From the NCBI RefSeq assembly GCF_010731675.1, contig NZ_AP022584.1, forward strand, positions 2,356,001 through 2,420,000: a stretch of 64,000 bases of DNA, read 5' to 3'. Under the pieces are notes generated by a model. That model did no database searches, was not told the origin of the DNA, and saw only the letters and a program-made list of their open reading frames with translations. Both the position numbers and the translations under genes were made by a program. Of this stretch, positions 28,152 through 35,508 are shown piece after piece; the stretch's first letter is position 1, and each line of letters begins with the position of its first letter. The stretch comes from Mycobacterium marseillense (GTDB lineage: Bacteria > Actinomycetota > Actinomycetes > Mycobacteriales > Mycobacteriaceae).

Positions 28152-29630
28152 ATGACCGCCACCATCAGCACTCCGCACTACCTGCTGGATCAGGCGCGGC
28201 GCCGATTCACCCCGACGCTGAACACCATCCCGGGCATGGGGGCGATCGAAAAGCGTCTGCTCGCCCACGAGTGGGACACGAAAGTCCTGGCGGAACCGCC
28301 CGCCGGCAGCGACCTGAAACCGGTGATGGGCGACGCCGGGCTCCCGATCCTCGGCCACATCATCGAACTGTTCCGCGGCGGCCCGGACTACGCGTTGTAC
28401 CTCTACCGAAACAAGGGCCCGCTGATCTACCTGGATTCGCCGATCATGCCGGCGGTCACGGCGCTGGGCCCCGACGCCACCCAGGCCGTGTTCTCCAACC
28501 GCAACAAGGACTTCTCCCAGAAGGGCTGGCACCCGGTGATCGGGCCGTTCTTCAACCGTGGGCTGATGATGCTCGACTTCGACGAGCACATGTACCACCG
28601 GCGCATCATGCAGGAGGCGTTCACCCGTAGCCGCCTGACCGGCTATGTCGAGCACATCGACCGCGTGGCGACCGACATCGTCGCCGGCTGGCCGACCAAC
28701 GACGCGCGATTCCTGTTCCACCCGGCGATGAAGGAGCTCACCCTCGACATCGCGTCCCTGGTGTTCATGGGCCACGAGCCGGGGTCCGACCACGACCTCG
28801 TCACCAAGGTGAACCAGGCGTTCACCACCACCACCCGGGCCGGCGGCGCGATCATCCGGCAGCCGATTCCGCCGTTCAAATGGTGGCGCGGGCTGCGCGC
28901 CCGCCAGCTGCTCGAGGACTACTTCAACGAGCGGGTCAAGGAGCGCCGCAACGCCACCGGCAACGACATGCTCACGGTGCTGTGCCACACCGAGGACGAC
29001 GACGGCAACAGCTTCACCGACGAGGACATCGTCAACCACATGATCTTCTTGATGATGGCCGCGCACGACACCTCCACGTCGACGACCACCACGATGGTCT
29101 ACAACATGGCCGCCAACCCGGAGTGGCAGGAGCGGGCGCGCGAGGAGTCGGCCCGCCTCGGCGACGGACCGCTCGACATCGAGTCGCTGGAGAAGCTGGA
29201 AACGCTCGAACTGATCATGAACGAATCGCTGCGCATGGTGACGCCGTTGCCGTTCAACATGCGGATGGCGGTGCGCGATACCGAGCTGTTGGGCCATTAC
29301 ATCCCGGCCGGCACCAACATCACCATCTGGCCCGGTATGAACCACCGACTGCCCGAATTATGGACGGAGCCAGACAAATTCGACCCCGACCGGTTCGCCG
29401 AACCACGCTCGGAGCACAAGAATCACCGCTACGCCTTCGCGCCGTTCGGCGGTGGCGCGCACAAGTGCATCGGCATGGTGTTCGGTCAGCTGGAGGTCAA
29501 GACCGTGGTGCACCGGCTGTTGCGCCGCTACCGCATCGAACTGGCGCGGCCGGGCTACCAGCCGCGTTGGGACTACGGCGGCATGCCGATTCCGATGGAC
29601 GGCATGCCGATCGTCCTGCGCCCGATCTGA
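28152..29630 (+). CDS. cyp136: cytochrome P450 136 (CYP136)
   Basis: P450 monooxygenase of 492 residues. I-helix oxygen-binding motif MAAHDTSTST, K-helix ESLRM (ExxR), PERF-type DPDRFAEPR, and heme-binding loop FAPFGGGAHKCIG with Cys as axial ligand. The substrate is unknown; the family resembles sterol/lipid hydroxylases. AAAGGAG precedes ATG by 6 nt. Probably controlled by the divergent TetR through the palindrome at 28069-28090. Confidence 0.95.
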   Translation: MTATISTPHYLLDQARRRFTPTLNTIPGMGAIEKRLLAHEWDTKVLAEPPAGSDLKPVMGDAGLPILGHIIELFRGGPDYALYLYRNKGPLIYLDSPIMPAVTALGPDATQAVFSNRNKDFSQKGWHPVIGPFFNRGLMMLDFDEHMYHRRIMQEAFTRSRLTGYVEHIDRVATDIVAGWPTNDARFLFHPAMKELTLDIASLVFMGHEPGSDHDLVTKVNQAFTTTTRAGGAIIRQPIPPFKWWRGLRARQLLEDYFNERVKERRNATGNDMLTVLCHTEDDDGNSFTDEDIVNHMIFLMMAAHDTSTSTTTTMVYNMAANPEWQERAREESARLGDGPLDIESLEKLETLELIMNESLRMVTPLPFNMRMAVRDTELLGHYIPAGTNITIWPGMNHRLPELWTEPDKFDPDRFAEPRSEHKNHRYAFAPFGGGAHKCIGMVFGQLEVKTVVHRLLRRYRIELARPGYQPRWDYGGMPIPMDGMPIVLRPI

Positions 29631-29676
29631 GCTTCCGCGGCGGCGTGTCACCGTCACCGCCGTCGCGGTAGAGACC

Positions 29677-29720
29677 GAGTTTCATTTGCGCTACCAGCGA
29701 CGCTAGCGCAAATGAAACTC
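29677..29720. repeat. 17-bp inverted repeat between convergent genes
   Basis: GAGTTTCATTTGCGCTA and TAGCGCAAATGAAACTC are exact reverse complements around a 10-nt loop. It sits 46 nt after the cyp136 stop and 30 nt after the stop of the opposite gene, so it may serve as a two-way terminator. The arms are unusually AT-rich for this genome and could also belong to a dispersed repeat. Confidence 0.75.
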
Positions 29721-29750
29721 ACTCTCCGTTGCTGCGCGGCACCCGCGGCA

Positions 29751-30245
29751 TCACTCGACCACGAGCAGCCGGTTGGCGCAGGCGATGACCGCGCGCAGCG
29801 CCGACTGCGTCGGATCGTCCGACCAACCCATCGCCCACTCGAAGCGGGCACCGTCGCTGCCGTGGATGAAAGTGGCTGTGCCGGTTGGCGATTGCATTTG
29901 ATGGAATTTCACGATTTCGACGGTGATCCCGCGCTGATGCAGCATCGCGGTCAGGGCTGCGATCGGGCCGCCAGCGACCACGGTCGCGGTGCCGATGCGG
30001 TCGCCCAGGGCGATCACGGCCTGGAAGTTGCGTGCCTGCGGGCCCGGTCGCATGGCATCCGTGCACTCCCATTGCCCTAGCCGCAGCGGCCCGGTGCTGT
30101 GCCCGTAAGTCGCGACGAAGGTCCCCCAGGACATGCCGTCGGCCTGCTCCCGCAGCCCGCGGGGCAACGAGACGCCGAAACTTTCGCCGAACCACACGGT
30201 GGCGGGGTCGAGATGTTGCAGCTGATTGCGCTCGGGAAAAGTCAT
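29751..30245 (-). CDS. stand-alone LeuA-type allosteric-domain protein
   Basis: Protein of 164 residues. The second half (FQAVIALGDRIGTATVVAGGPIAALTAMLHQRGITVEIVKFHQ, then RFEWAMGWSDDPTQSALRAVIACANRLL) resembles the C-terminal regulatory domain of 2-isopropylmalate synthase. There is no TIM-barrel catalytic domain, so it cannot make isopropylmalate. It might bind leucine-like ligands or pair with a synthase. The N-terminal 50 residues (ATVWFGESFGVSLPRGLREQADGMSW) are also of that type. Function is unproven. Confidence 0.65.
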   Translation of the reverse strand: MTFPERNQLQHLDPATVWFGESFGVSLPRGLREQADGMSWGTFVATYGHSTGPLRLGQWECTDAMRPGPQARNFQAVIALGDRIGTATVVAGGPIAALTAMLHQRGITVEIVKFHQMQSPTGTATFIHGSDGARFEWAMGWSDDPTQSALRAVIACANRLLVVE

Positions 30246-30285
30246 GGTGCCGGTCTTCTCTGGTCAGTTGGAGCGACCGACGGCA

Positions 30286-30347
30286 GTAGCTTCCGACCCA
30301 CAGCGGGGGGTCGGCCAGAATCAGACCCCGCTGCGGGTGCTAGCTAC
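30286..30347. other. nested hairpin, candidate structured RNA or terminator
   Basis: An outer stem GTAGCT/AGCTAC encloses an inner stem of about 14 pairs (ACCCACAGCGGGG...GACCCCGCTGCGGGT with one mismatch and a 2-nt bulge). Which strand is transcribed is unknown. Confidence 0.4.
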
Positions 30348-30481
30348 TACGAAACGCGCGAGAAGACGCATGGGCGTTGACATTAGCCCCCTGCGCGCCG
30401 CGCCCGCAACCCGATTGATCGTACAAACGGACCGTACAAAAAAATATAGAAAATAATACGAAAGGTTTGGTTTAGGGGCGG

Positions 30482-30511
30482 TTGACAGGGGGTAAGAAGT
30501 CGGGGTAACAG
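30482..30511 (+). promoter_or_regulatory. putative promoter of lipopeptide gene 1
   Basis: TTGACA (30482-30487) and TAACAG (30506-30511) are 18 nt apart, 48-77 nt upstream of the ATG at 30559. Confidence 0.45.
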
Positions 30512-30558
30512 TCAATTAGACGGCTGTTGAACTACCCCCTCACCTGAAAGGCACGATC

Positions 30559-30699
30559 ATGAAGTCAATGCCAACTCGGAACACCCTCAAAGCTGTTGCA
30601 GCGGCCGTCGGGCTGGCCGCGGCTTTGCTTGGACTGACGGGATGCGCGCCGACCACTAGCACGACTGGCTGCGGCGGAGTCATTGACTGCGTGCTCTGA
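30559..30699 (+). CDS. small lipopeptide 1 (46 residues), paralogue of the next
   Basis: Not a known family to me. The peptide starts MKSMPTRNTLKAVAAAVG, has a hydrophobic core (residues 12-26) and the lipobox LTGC, so Cys29 would be lipidated, leaving only 18 residues: Thr-rich, then CGG...DCVL. The two further Cys (38 and 44) could form a disulfide. Evidence that it is real: a GAAAGG ribosome binding site 7 nt before ATG, and a neighbour (31088-31246) that shares the start pattern, lipobox and C-terminal GCG-x-CVL ending. Likely secreted or anchored outside the cytoplasmic membrane. Confidence 0.65.
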   Translation: MKSMPTRNTLKAVAAAVGLAAALLGLTGCAPTTSTTGCGGVIDCVL

Positions 30700-30723
30700 C
30701 GGATCACGTTAGGTAACCCGCTG

Positions 30724-30745
30724 GGACCGCCGCGTGAGGCGGTTC
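30724..30745 (+). terminator. hairpin after lipopeptide gene 1
   Basis: GGACCGCC and GGCGGTTC pair over 8 bp (one G-U) around GCGTGA, 25 nt beyond the stop codon. No U-tract. Confidence 0.45.
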
Positions 30746-31000
30746 TCAAACGGGTGCGCCTGCAATATTCGTCCACCGGATAAACGAGTCGAATCGACAC
30801 GGCGTTCCGCGCAGTCTAATCGTCGCAATGTGACGTATTAATGGCGTGTATCGTTTCGCTGTGCGTTGATCACTGCCGGTTCAAAGTGTCATTATCGCGA
30901 ACTCCTCAGTTGGCGTTGCTTAGTCAACAGCCTTGTAGCAGAGGGTGATTCGTTTGAGCATACTTTTTCGAGCCGACTACCAGAAAATGGCCTTGAGGAC

Positions 31001-31028
31001 TTTACGTGTGTTTAATAAACGTTATAAC
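31001..31028 (+). promoter_or_regulatory. putative promoter of lipopeptide gene 2
   Basis: TTTACG (31001-31006) and TATAAC (31023-31028) are 16 nt apart, in an AT-rich stretch 60-87 nt upstream of the ATG at 31088. Confidence 0.4.
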
Positions 31029-31087
31029 ATCCGTGTTGTAGCGGATTTCACGCGCGGGGCCGATGCCTCCGGATGAAAGGTGTTGTT

Positions 31088-31246
31088 ATGAATCCAATCA
31101 GGACAAAAAATGCCATTAAAGCCGCCGTAGCTGCCGTGGGATTTGCAGTCGTGCTCTTCGCGCCGACCGGATGTTTGGCGACCACGGCCACCACGGCGCC
31201 CGCCGACAGCGGCTGTGGCCTTCTGGGACTGGGTTGCGTCCTGTAA
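31088..31246 (+). CDS. small lipopeptide 2 (52 residues), paralogue of the previous
   Basis: Starts MNPIRTKNAIKAAVAAVG, aligned with peptide 1 at T-x-N-x2-K-A and A-A-V-G. The hydrophobic core is followed by the lipobox PTGC (Cys29 lipidated), an Ala/Thr/Pro linker and SGCGLLGLGCVL. Shares GCG-x(n)-CVL with peptide 1. A GAAAGG ribosome binding site lies 7 nt before ATG, exactly as at gene 1. A strong terminator follows 13 nt after the stop. Function unknown; duplication with retained signals suggests selection. Confidence 0.68.
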   Translation: MNPIRTKNAIKAAVAAVGFAVVLFAPTGCLATTATTAPADSGCGLLGLGCVL

Positions 31247-31258
31247 CCGAAGACCAAC

Positions 31259-31293
31259 AGCGACCCGCCGGATCCCCTTGCCGGCGGGTCGCT
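31259..31293. terminator. strong terminator between lipopeptide 2 and the MEDS regulator
   Basis: AGCGACCCGCCGG and CCGGCGGGTCGCT form 13 perfect pairs around a 9-nt loop, followed by TGTT. Lies between convergent stop codons, so it can serve both. Confidence 0.8.
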
Positions 31294-31295
31294 TG

Positions 31296-32288
31296 TTACC
31301 CCGCCGGACCGACCGCTGGCTCGAAGCGCAGATACGCCTGGATCGTCGTACCGGTGCGGGTGGTATGCGTGCGCACCAAGTCCGAAATGGCGTTGACCAG
31401 GTATAGGCCGCGGCTCGCGGGGCCGCACGGACCCGGGTCGAGGCGGCCCACCAGCGGGTCGTCGAGCTGTCCGGTGTCGCGTGCCTCGCACACCAGGTGC
31501 CCGTCGTCTTTCCAGAAGGCCAAGCGGCAGGCACCGCCGGCGTACATCAAGCTGTTGGTGGCCAATTCGGTGGCGACCAGCTGCAGATCCTCGATACTTT
31601 CCTGGGAGAGTCCCATCCATCCCGCGTAGTCGACGGCGAACGACCGTGCGGGCCGAAGATCCGCCGACTTCCTGACCATGTAGGTGACGGCGCCAGGGCT
31701 TGCGGCCAACGGTTGGTTGCAACGGTGCAGGACTTCATTCGGCGCATAGTCCGGACTGCGCTGCAGCACACCGCGTTTCCACAGCAGCGGGTGCGTCGCT
31801 CGCGCATCCGTCAGGACCTCGTCGTCGATCGCGCTCGCGTCGTAGAGGCACAGGCTTGTTGCCGGGTAGCCGTCCATCGCCGTGTTGACCAGCGCTTCGT
31901 GCTCGATGCAGGCGACGAACTCCTCGTCGGTGCGGCCGGGCCACGCGAGCTGGCTGACGATGCGCACCCGGCGATTCGGGTGCTCGTCGATGAACGCCCC
32001 CTCCATCGCCATGAACCGGCTCGGGTTCCGCGCCGCCAAGGTGACGTCCGTCGTGTACACATCGGCGGGCAACGCCTCGCCGACGTACAACTCGTCTATC
32101 AACAGGGCAAGCGTCTCGGGCGGCACGGCAAGTAGCACCGCCTCGCCCGACGCCAAACCGTCGCCGACAAAGCGGCCCACCAAGTCCAAAAACTCCTGCT
32201 GAGAGTGATAAATCAGTGCGGAGTGGACGAAACCGTATTGTCTGGTTTCGGTATCCGCCGTCACTTCAGCGCTCTCGCTTTCGATCAC
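31296..32288 (-). CDS. MEDS-domain anti-sigma regulatory kinase (RsbA/RsbW-like)
   Basis: Protein of 330 residues with two parts. Residues 20-180 resemble the MEDS sensory domain (HSALIYHSQQEFLDLVGRFVGDGLASGEAVLLAVP; several conserved His and Asp). Residues 205-325 are a HATPase_c anti-sigma-factor kinase: N-box VATELATNSLMYAG, G1-type EARDTGQ and G2-type SRGLYLVNAISD. It would bind or phosphorylate an anti-sigma-factor antagonist or sigma factor in response to a ligand. No sigma factor or antagonist gene is adjacent, so the partner is elsewhere. Not in the M. tuberculosis order at this site. Confidence 0.8.
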   Translation of the reverse strand: MIESESAEVTADTETRQYGFVHSALIYHSQQEFLDLVGRFVGDGLASGEAVLLAVPPETLALLIDELYVGEALPADVYTTDVTLAARNPSRFMAMEGAFIDEHPNRRVRIVSQLAWPGRTDEEFVACIEHEALVNTAMDGYPATSLCLYDASAIDDEVLTDARATHPLLWKRGVLQRSPDYAPNEVLHRCNQPLAASPGAVTYMVRKSADLRPARSFAVDYAGWMGLSQESIEDLQLVATELATNSLMYAGGACRLAFWKDDGHLVCEARDTGQLDDPLVGRLDPGPCGPASRGLYLVNAISDLVRTHTTRTGTTIQAYLRFEPAVGPAG

Positions 32289-32417
32289 TTACGCCAACCC
32301 CCTGCTGGATCGGCTATCGCCTTTCCCCCCTTCCAGTACCCAAGACGGGCCTTCGCTATGCGGCGCAACAGATCACATTTGGATGCACGTGCGCGGGGGG
32401 CGACATCGAGGGCGCAG

Positions 32418-33875
32418 CTACAGCCACCAGGAGGAAGCGGCATCGAGGTGACGGCGCAGGCGATAGTAGGCGACACTCTCGTCGGCGGCCTCGATCGCCT
32501 CGACGATGCGCAGGTGAGCGTGGTGCACCGCCAGCACGTCCGACCAGATCGGGAGCGCCTGTCCGGTGCTCGACCAGTGCCGGTGGAACAACTCGAAGAT
32601 GATCCGGAGGAACAGATCCAGCAGCGCGTTGCCGGCAAGCTGTGCCAACCCGGCGTGGAAGTCGAACTCCTCCGCGATGGCCTGCCGCACGTCGTCAGGC
32701 GTCTGCTGCGCGCTGTCCGGCGCACCCGACCGGTGTCCGGCGAGGAATGCCGCCACCTCGGGCTCGCCGAGGCGCTTGACGACCTTGGCGACGTTGTCGA
32801 TCTCGATCGCGTCGCGCACGCACCGTAGGTCTTCGCGGCTTGGGTCGCGGTACTGCAGGTACAACGCGATCGTGTCGATGCTGGCCTGGGCCGCGGGCTG
32901 GGCGATGACGAGTCCACCCCCGGGACCGCGGCGCATGTGGGCAATCGAGTGGTATTCGAGCAGGCGCACCGCCTCGCGGAACACCGCGCGGCTCACCTTG
33001 TAGCGCTCCAGGAGGGCCGGCTCGGTGCCGAAGACCGACCCGACCCGCCAGCCGCTGGCGGCGATGTCGTCACCGATGGTCACGGCCAGCATTTCGGCCA
33101 GCTTGCCCCGGGGGGCCTCGGAATCGAGGCGGCGCGGCCGCGTGCGCCCGCGGACCTTGTCGCCGGCATGATGCTGTTGCAGCCAGCCCGTCACCGCCTC
33201 GACGTGTCGCTCGGACAGCGTCTTGGCGCGCGCCGAATCGCCGGCGGTGACGGCGGCGACGATCTTGGAGTGGTGGGCGTGCAGGTGGTCGACGGCCTCG
33301 ATGGCCTCGGTCGCCGAGTCGGTTCGCGACGCCAGGGCGTAGCGGGTGGTGAGCCTCATCAGCACGTCGATAAACAGTTGCAGCACCGGGTTTTTCGATT
33401 GCTCGGCCAGCGCGATGTGGAACTCGTCGCGCGGCGCCGGTAGGCCCGGCTGCCACTGCTCCTCGGCGTGCAACACCGACCGCAGCCGCGCGATGCCGGT
33501 TTCGTCGATGCGCTCGGCGGCGAGCGAGGCCGCCAACGGCTCGAGCACCAGCCGGGCGTTGAGCAGATCGCCCAGTGTGGTGCCCAGGTACTCCAGATAG
33601 ATGACGACGGCGCGGGTGGCGGGCCCGGCGTCGGGCTCACAGATGTACAGGCCGCCGCCCCGGCCGCGGCGCATCCGGGCGACCTGGTGGTGCTCGACGA
33701 GGCGAACCGCCTCGCGAAGCACCGATCGGCTCACGCCGAAGCGCTGTTGCAGGGAGAGTTCGGATCCCAGCGATTCACCGACGGCCCAACCGCGGCGGAC
33801 GATGTCCGCCTCGATGTCGCGCGCGAGGATCGACGCCAGTTTGTCCGGGTGGCCGGCCTTGGTGTGCTCACTCAT
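32418..33875 (-). CDS. duplicated GntR (FadR/FCD) regulator (Rv3060c-like)
   Basis: Protein of 485 residues built of two complete FadR-type regulators in tandem: winged HTH (RFGVSRSVLREAVRLVEHH, then RGRGGGLYI) and all-helical FCD domain, repeated from about residue 250 (KVSRAVFREAVRLLEYH, RGPGGGLVI). Each monomer thus carries two DNA-binding and two ligand domains and may behave as an internal dimer. It lies beside genes for acyl-CoA metabolism and is likely to control them. Same position as M. tuberculosis Rv3060c. Confidence 0.9.
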   Translation of the reverse strand: MSEHTKAGHPDKLASILARDIEADIVRRGWAVGESLGSELSLQQRFGVSRSVLREAVRLVEHHQVARMRRGRGGGLYICEPDAGPATRAVVIYLEYLGTTLGDLLNARLVLEPLAASLAAERIDETGIARLRSVLHAEEQWQPGLPAPRDEFHIALAEQSKNPVLQLFIDVLMRLTTRYALASRTDSATEAIEAVDHLHAHHSKIVAAVTAGDSARAKTLSERHVEAVTGWLQQHHAGDKVRGRTRPRRLDSEAPRGKLAEMLAVTIGDDIAASGWRVGSVFGTEPALLERYKVSRAVFREAVRLLEYHSIAHMRRGPGGGLVIAQPAAQASIDTIALYLQYRDPSREDLRCVRDAIEIDNVAKVVKRLGEPEVAAFLAGHRSGAPDSAQQTPDDVRQAIAEEFDFHAGLAQLAGNALLDLFLRIIFELFHRHWSSTGQALPIWSDVLAVHHAHLRIVEAIEAADESVAYYRLRRHLDAASSWWL

Positions 33876-33897
33876 CTGAGCTCAATTACTCTGTGGC

Positions 33898-35097
33898 TCA
33901 ACAGGTGAGCAGCATGCACCCCGCGACGGGCCCGCCGCCGACGGAAACGACGCCGACCTGCGGGCGCTGGGCGACCTGCCGCTCCCCCGCGTCGCCGCGC
34001 AACTGCAGGCACCCTTCGTGCAACGCCCAGTAGCCGTGCATGCGCCCCGCCGAAAGCTGGCCGCCGTAGGTGTTCAGCGGCAGCGTGCCGTCGCGGGCGA
34101 TCCGCGCGCCGCCTTCGACGAAGGGCCCGGCCTCGCCGTCCCCACAGACCCCGAGGGCTTCCAGCCATGCGAGCGTGAGATAGGTGAATCCGTCGTACAA
34201 CTGGGCGAGCTCGAGATCGGCCGGCCGCAACTCGGTCCGCGACCACATCTGCGCCGCGGCATCCGACATCGCCATTTTCGGGTAGTCGTCGCGGTGAAAC
34301 CAGCCACCGGCGCCGTCCGACCCACCGATCGCCTCCACTTTCACCGCGCGGTGCGGACAGTCGGCGGCGTAGTCGGCATGGGAGACCACCACCGCGATCG
34401 AGCCGTCGATCGGGACGTCGCAGTCCAGCAGCCCCAGCGGGGTGGATACCAGCCGCGCGCCCAGGTAGTCGTCCATCGTCATCGGATCCCGGTACACCGC
34501 ACGGGGATTCAGCGCGGCGTTGCGCCTGCCGTTGAGGGCTATCCAGCCCAGCTGTTCTTTGGTGGTCCCGTACAGCTCCATGTGGCGACGGCAGTTGAGC
34601 GCCAGCCAGTTGGCGGCCGAATAGGCCTGTGCCGCAACCAGATCGTTGACGTCATCCATGGCGCCGACGGCGGGCTTCGGCTCGCCCTCGGGTGTCTCGA
34701 ACATCCGCGCCAGCGGAGGGGCAGGTGCGTTCTCTTCCTGCTTGACCGGGACGGTGCCGCCGAGCATTTGGATCGTCCGATACACCACCACGTGCCGGGC
34801 GCGGCGTTCGGCGACCGCGCGGCAGGCCGACATCACCGGCGACAGCAGGCCGCCGGTTCCGAACCCGGACCCGCAGTCTGCGGCGTCGATGCGCAGCTGG
34901 GCGTTGACATCTTCGGCGGGTGTGTCGCCCAGCGTGGCGATGCCGTCGATGTCGGTGGCGGTCAATCCGGCGTCCTCGATGGCCGCGCGCACCGCCTCCA
35001 TGGTCAGCTCCACGCCCGGAATGCCGGTACGACGGCCGATCCGTGAGATCCCGATGCCGGACAAGATCGCGTCTTTTTCGAAATGCGCCATGTACAC
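33898..35097 (-). CDS. thiolase-like lipid-transfer protein
   Basis: Thiolase-superfamily protein of 399 residues related to SCP2-thiolases and to steroid side-chain aldolases (Ltp2). Features: ISRIGRRTGIPGVELTMEAVRAAIEDAGL, an active-site-region CGSGFGTGG, and the C-terminal blocks NTYGGQLSAGRMHGYWALHEGCLQLRGDAGERQV and SVGGGPVAGC. Such proteins usually act with a DUF35 OB-fold partner, and one is encoded divergently 57 nt away. A retro-aldol or thiolytic cleavage of an acyl-CoA is likely; the substrate is unknown. Start GTG at 35097; ATG two codons in is an alternative. Confidence 0.82.
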   Translation of the reverse strand: MYMAHFEKDAILSGIGISRIGRRTGIPGVELTMEAVRAAIEDAGLTATDIDGIATLGDTPAEDVNAQLRIDAADCGSGFGTGGLLSPVMSACRAVAERRARHVVVYRTIQMLGGTVPVKQEENAPAPPLARMFETPEGEPKPAVGAMDDVNDLVAAQAYSAANWLALNCRRHMELYGTTKEQLGWIALNGRRNAALNPRAVYRDPMTMDDYLGARLVSTPLGLLDCDVPIDGSIAVVVSHADYAADCPHRAVKVEAIGGSDGAGGWFHRDDYPKMAMSDAAAQMWSRTELRPADLELAQLYDGFTYLTLAWLEALGVCGDGEAGPFVEGGARIARDGTLPLNTYGGQLSAGRMHGYWALHEGCLQLRGDAGERQVAQRPQVGVVSVGGGPVAGCMLLTC

Positions 35098-35140
35098 CGC
35101 CCGTCAGACCACACCGTCGCCGCGTCGAATCAATTGAGTG

Positions 35141-35146
35141 TACTGT
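35141..35146 (+). promoter_or_regulatory. -10 element of the OB-fold gene (leaderless)
   Basis: TACTGT ends 7 nt before the GTG at 35154. Confidence 0.5.
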
Positions 35147-35153
35147 ATTCGTC

Positions 35154-35489
35154 GTGTCAGACGGGGCGCTGCTCATCGAGTACTGCGACGACTGCGCGCG
35201 CTGGGTGCATCCGGCGAGCGGCGAATGCCGCGAGTGCGGGGGCTCGCTGGTCGCGCGCGAGGTGTCCGGGCGCGGCACGGTGTTCACCTACACGGTCAAC
35301 CACCACCCGTACAACCCGGAGATCCCTACCCCCTACGTCATCGCCATCGTCGAACTCGACGAACAGAGTGGCCTTCGGGTGGCGGCCAATATCGTTGACT
35401 GCGAACCTGAGTCGGTGACCTGCGGGATGCCGGTCGCACTCCGGCCGGAGCGGGGCGGCGCCGGTGCGCCGCAGTTCGCGCCGGCCTGA
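35154..35489 (+). CDS. DUF35 Zn-ribbon/OB-fold acyl-CoA-associated protein
   Basis: Protein of 111 residues. The N-terminal zinc ribbon has two Cys pairs (CDDC at 9-12 and CREC near 24), followed by the OB-fold with GRGTVFTYTVNHHPYNPEIPTPYVIAIVELDE. Family members bind CoA esters and form complexes with thiolase-like aldolases or dehydratases (for example ChsH2). The likely partner is the divergent lipid-transfer thiolase. It converges with fadE22. Confidence 0.85.
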   Translation: MSDGALLIEYCDDCARWVHPASGECRECGGSLVAREVSGRGTVFTYTVNHHPYNPEIPTPYVIAIVELDEQSGLRVAANIVDCEPESVTCGMPVALRPERGGAGAPQFAPA

Positions 35490-35508
35490 TCGGCGCCAGC
35501 AGGGACAG

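Larger units (their letters stand above)
30246..30558. other. intergenic region, lower GC, with structured element and promoter
   Basis: 313 nt with no gene of usual length. It has the nested hairpin at 30286-30347, an AT-rich run (about 30425-30465) with the direct repeat GTACAAA-N6-GTACAAA, and a TTGACA-18-TAACAG promoter before the first lipopeptide gene. Confidence 0.55.
30700..31087. other. intergenic region between the two lipopeptide genes
   Basis: 388 nt of lower GC (estimated near 50%) than the surroundings. Apart from a hairpin after gene 1 (30724-30745) and a promoter before gene 2, I see no further gene or repeat. Confidence 0.5.

Noticed and set aside
30915..30940. Riboswitch or further lipopeptide gene between the twin genes
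   Set aside because: Only a weak GTTG/CAAC pairing is visible and no start codon with ribosome binding site and lipobox follows.
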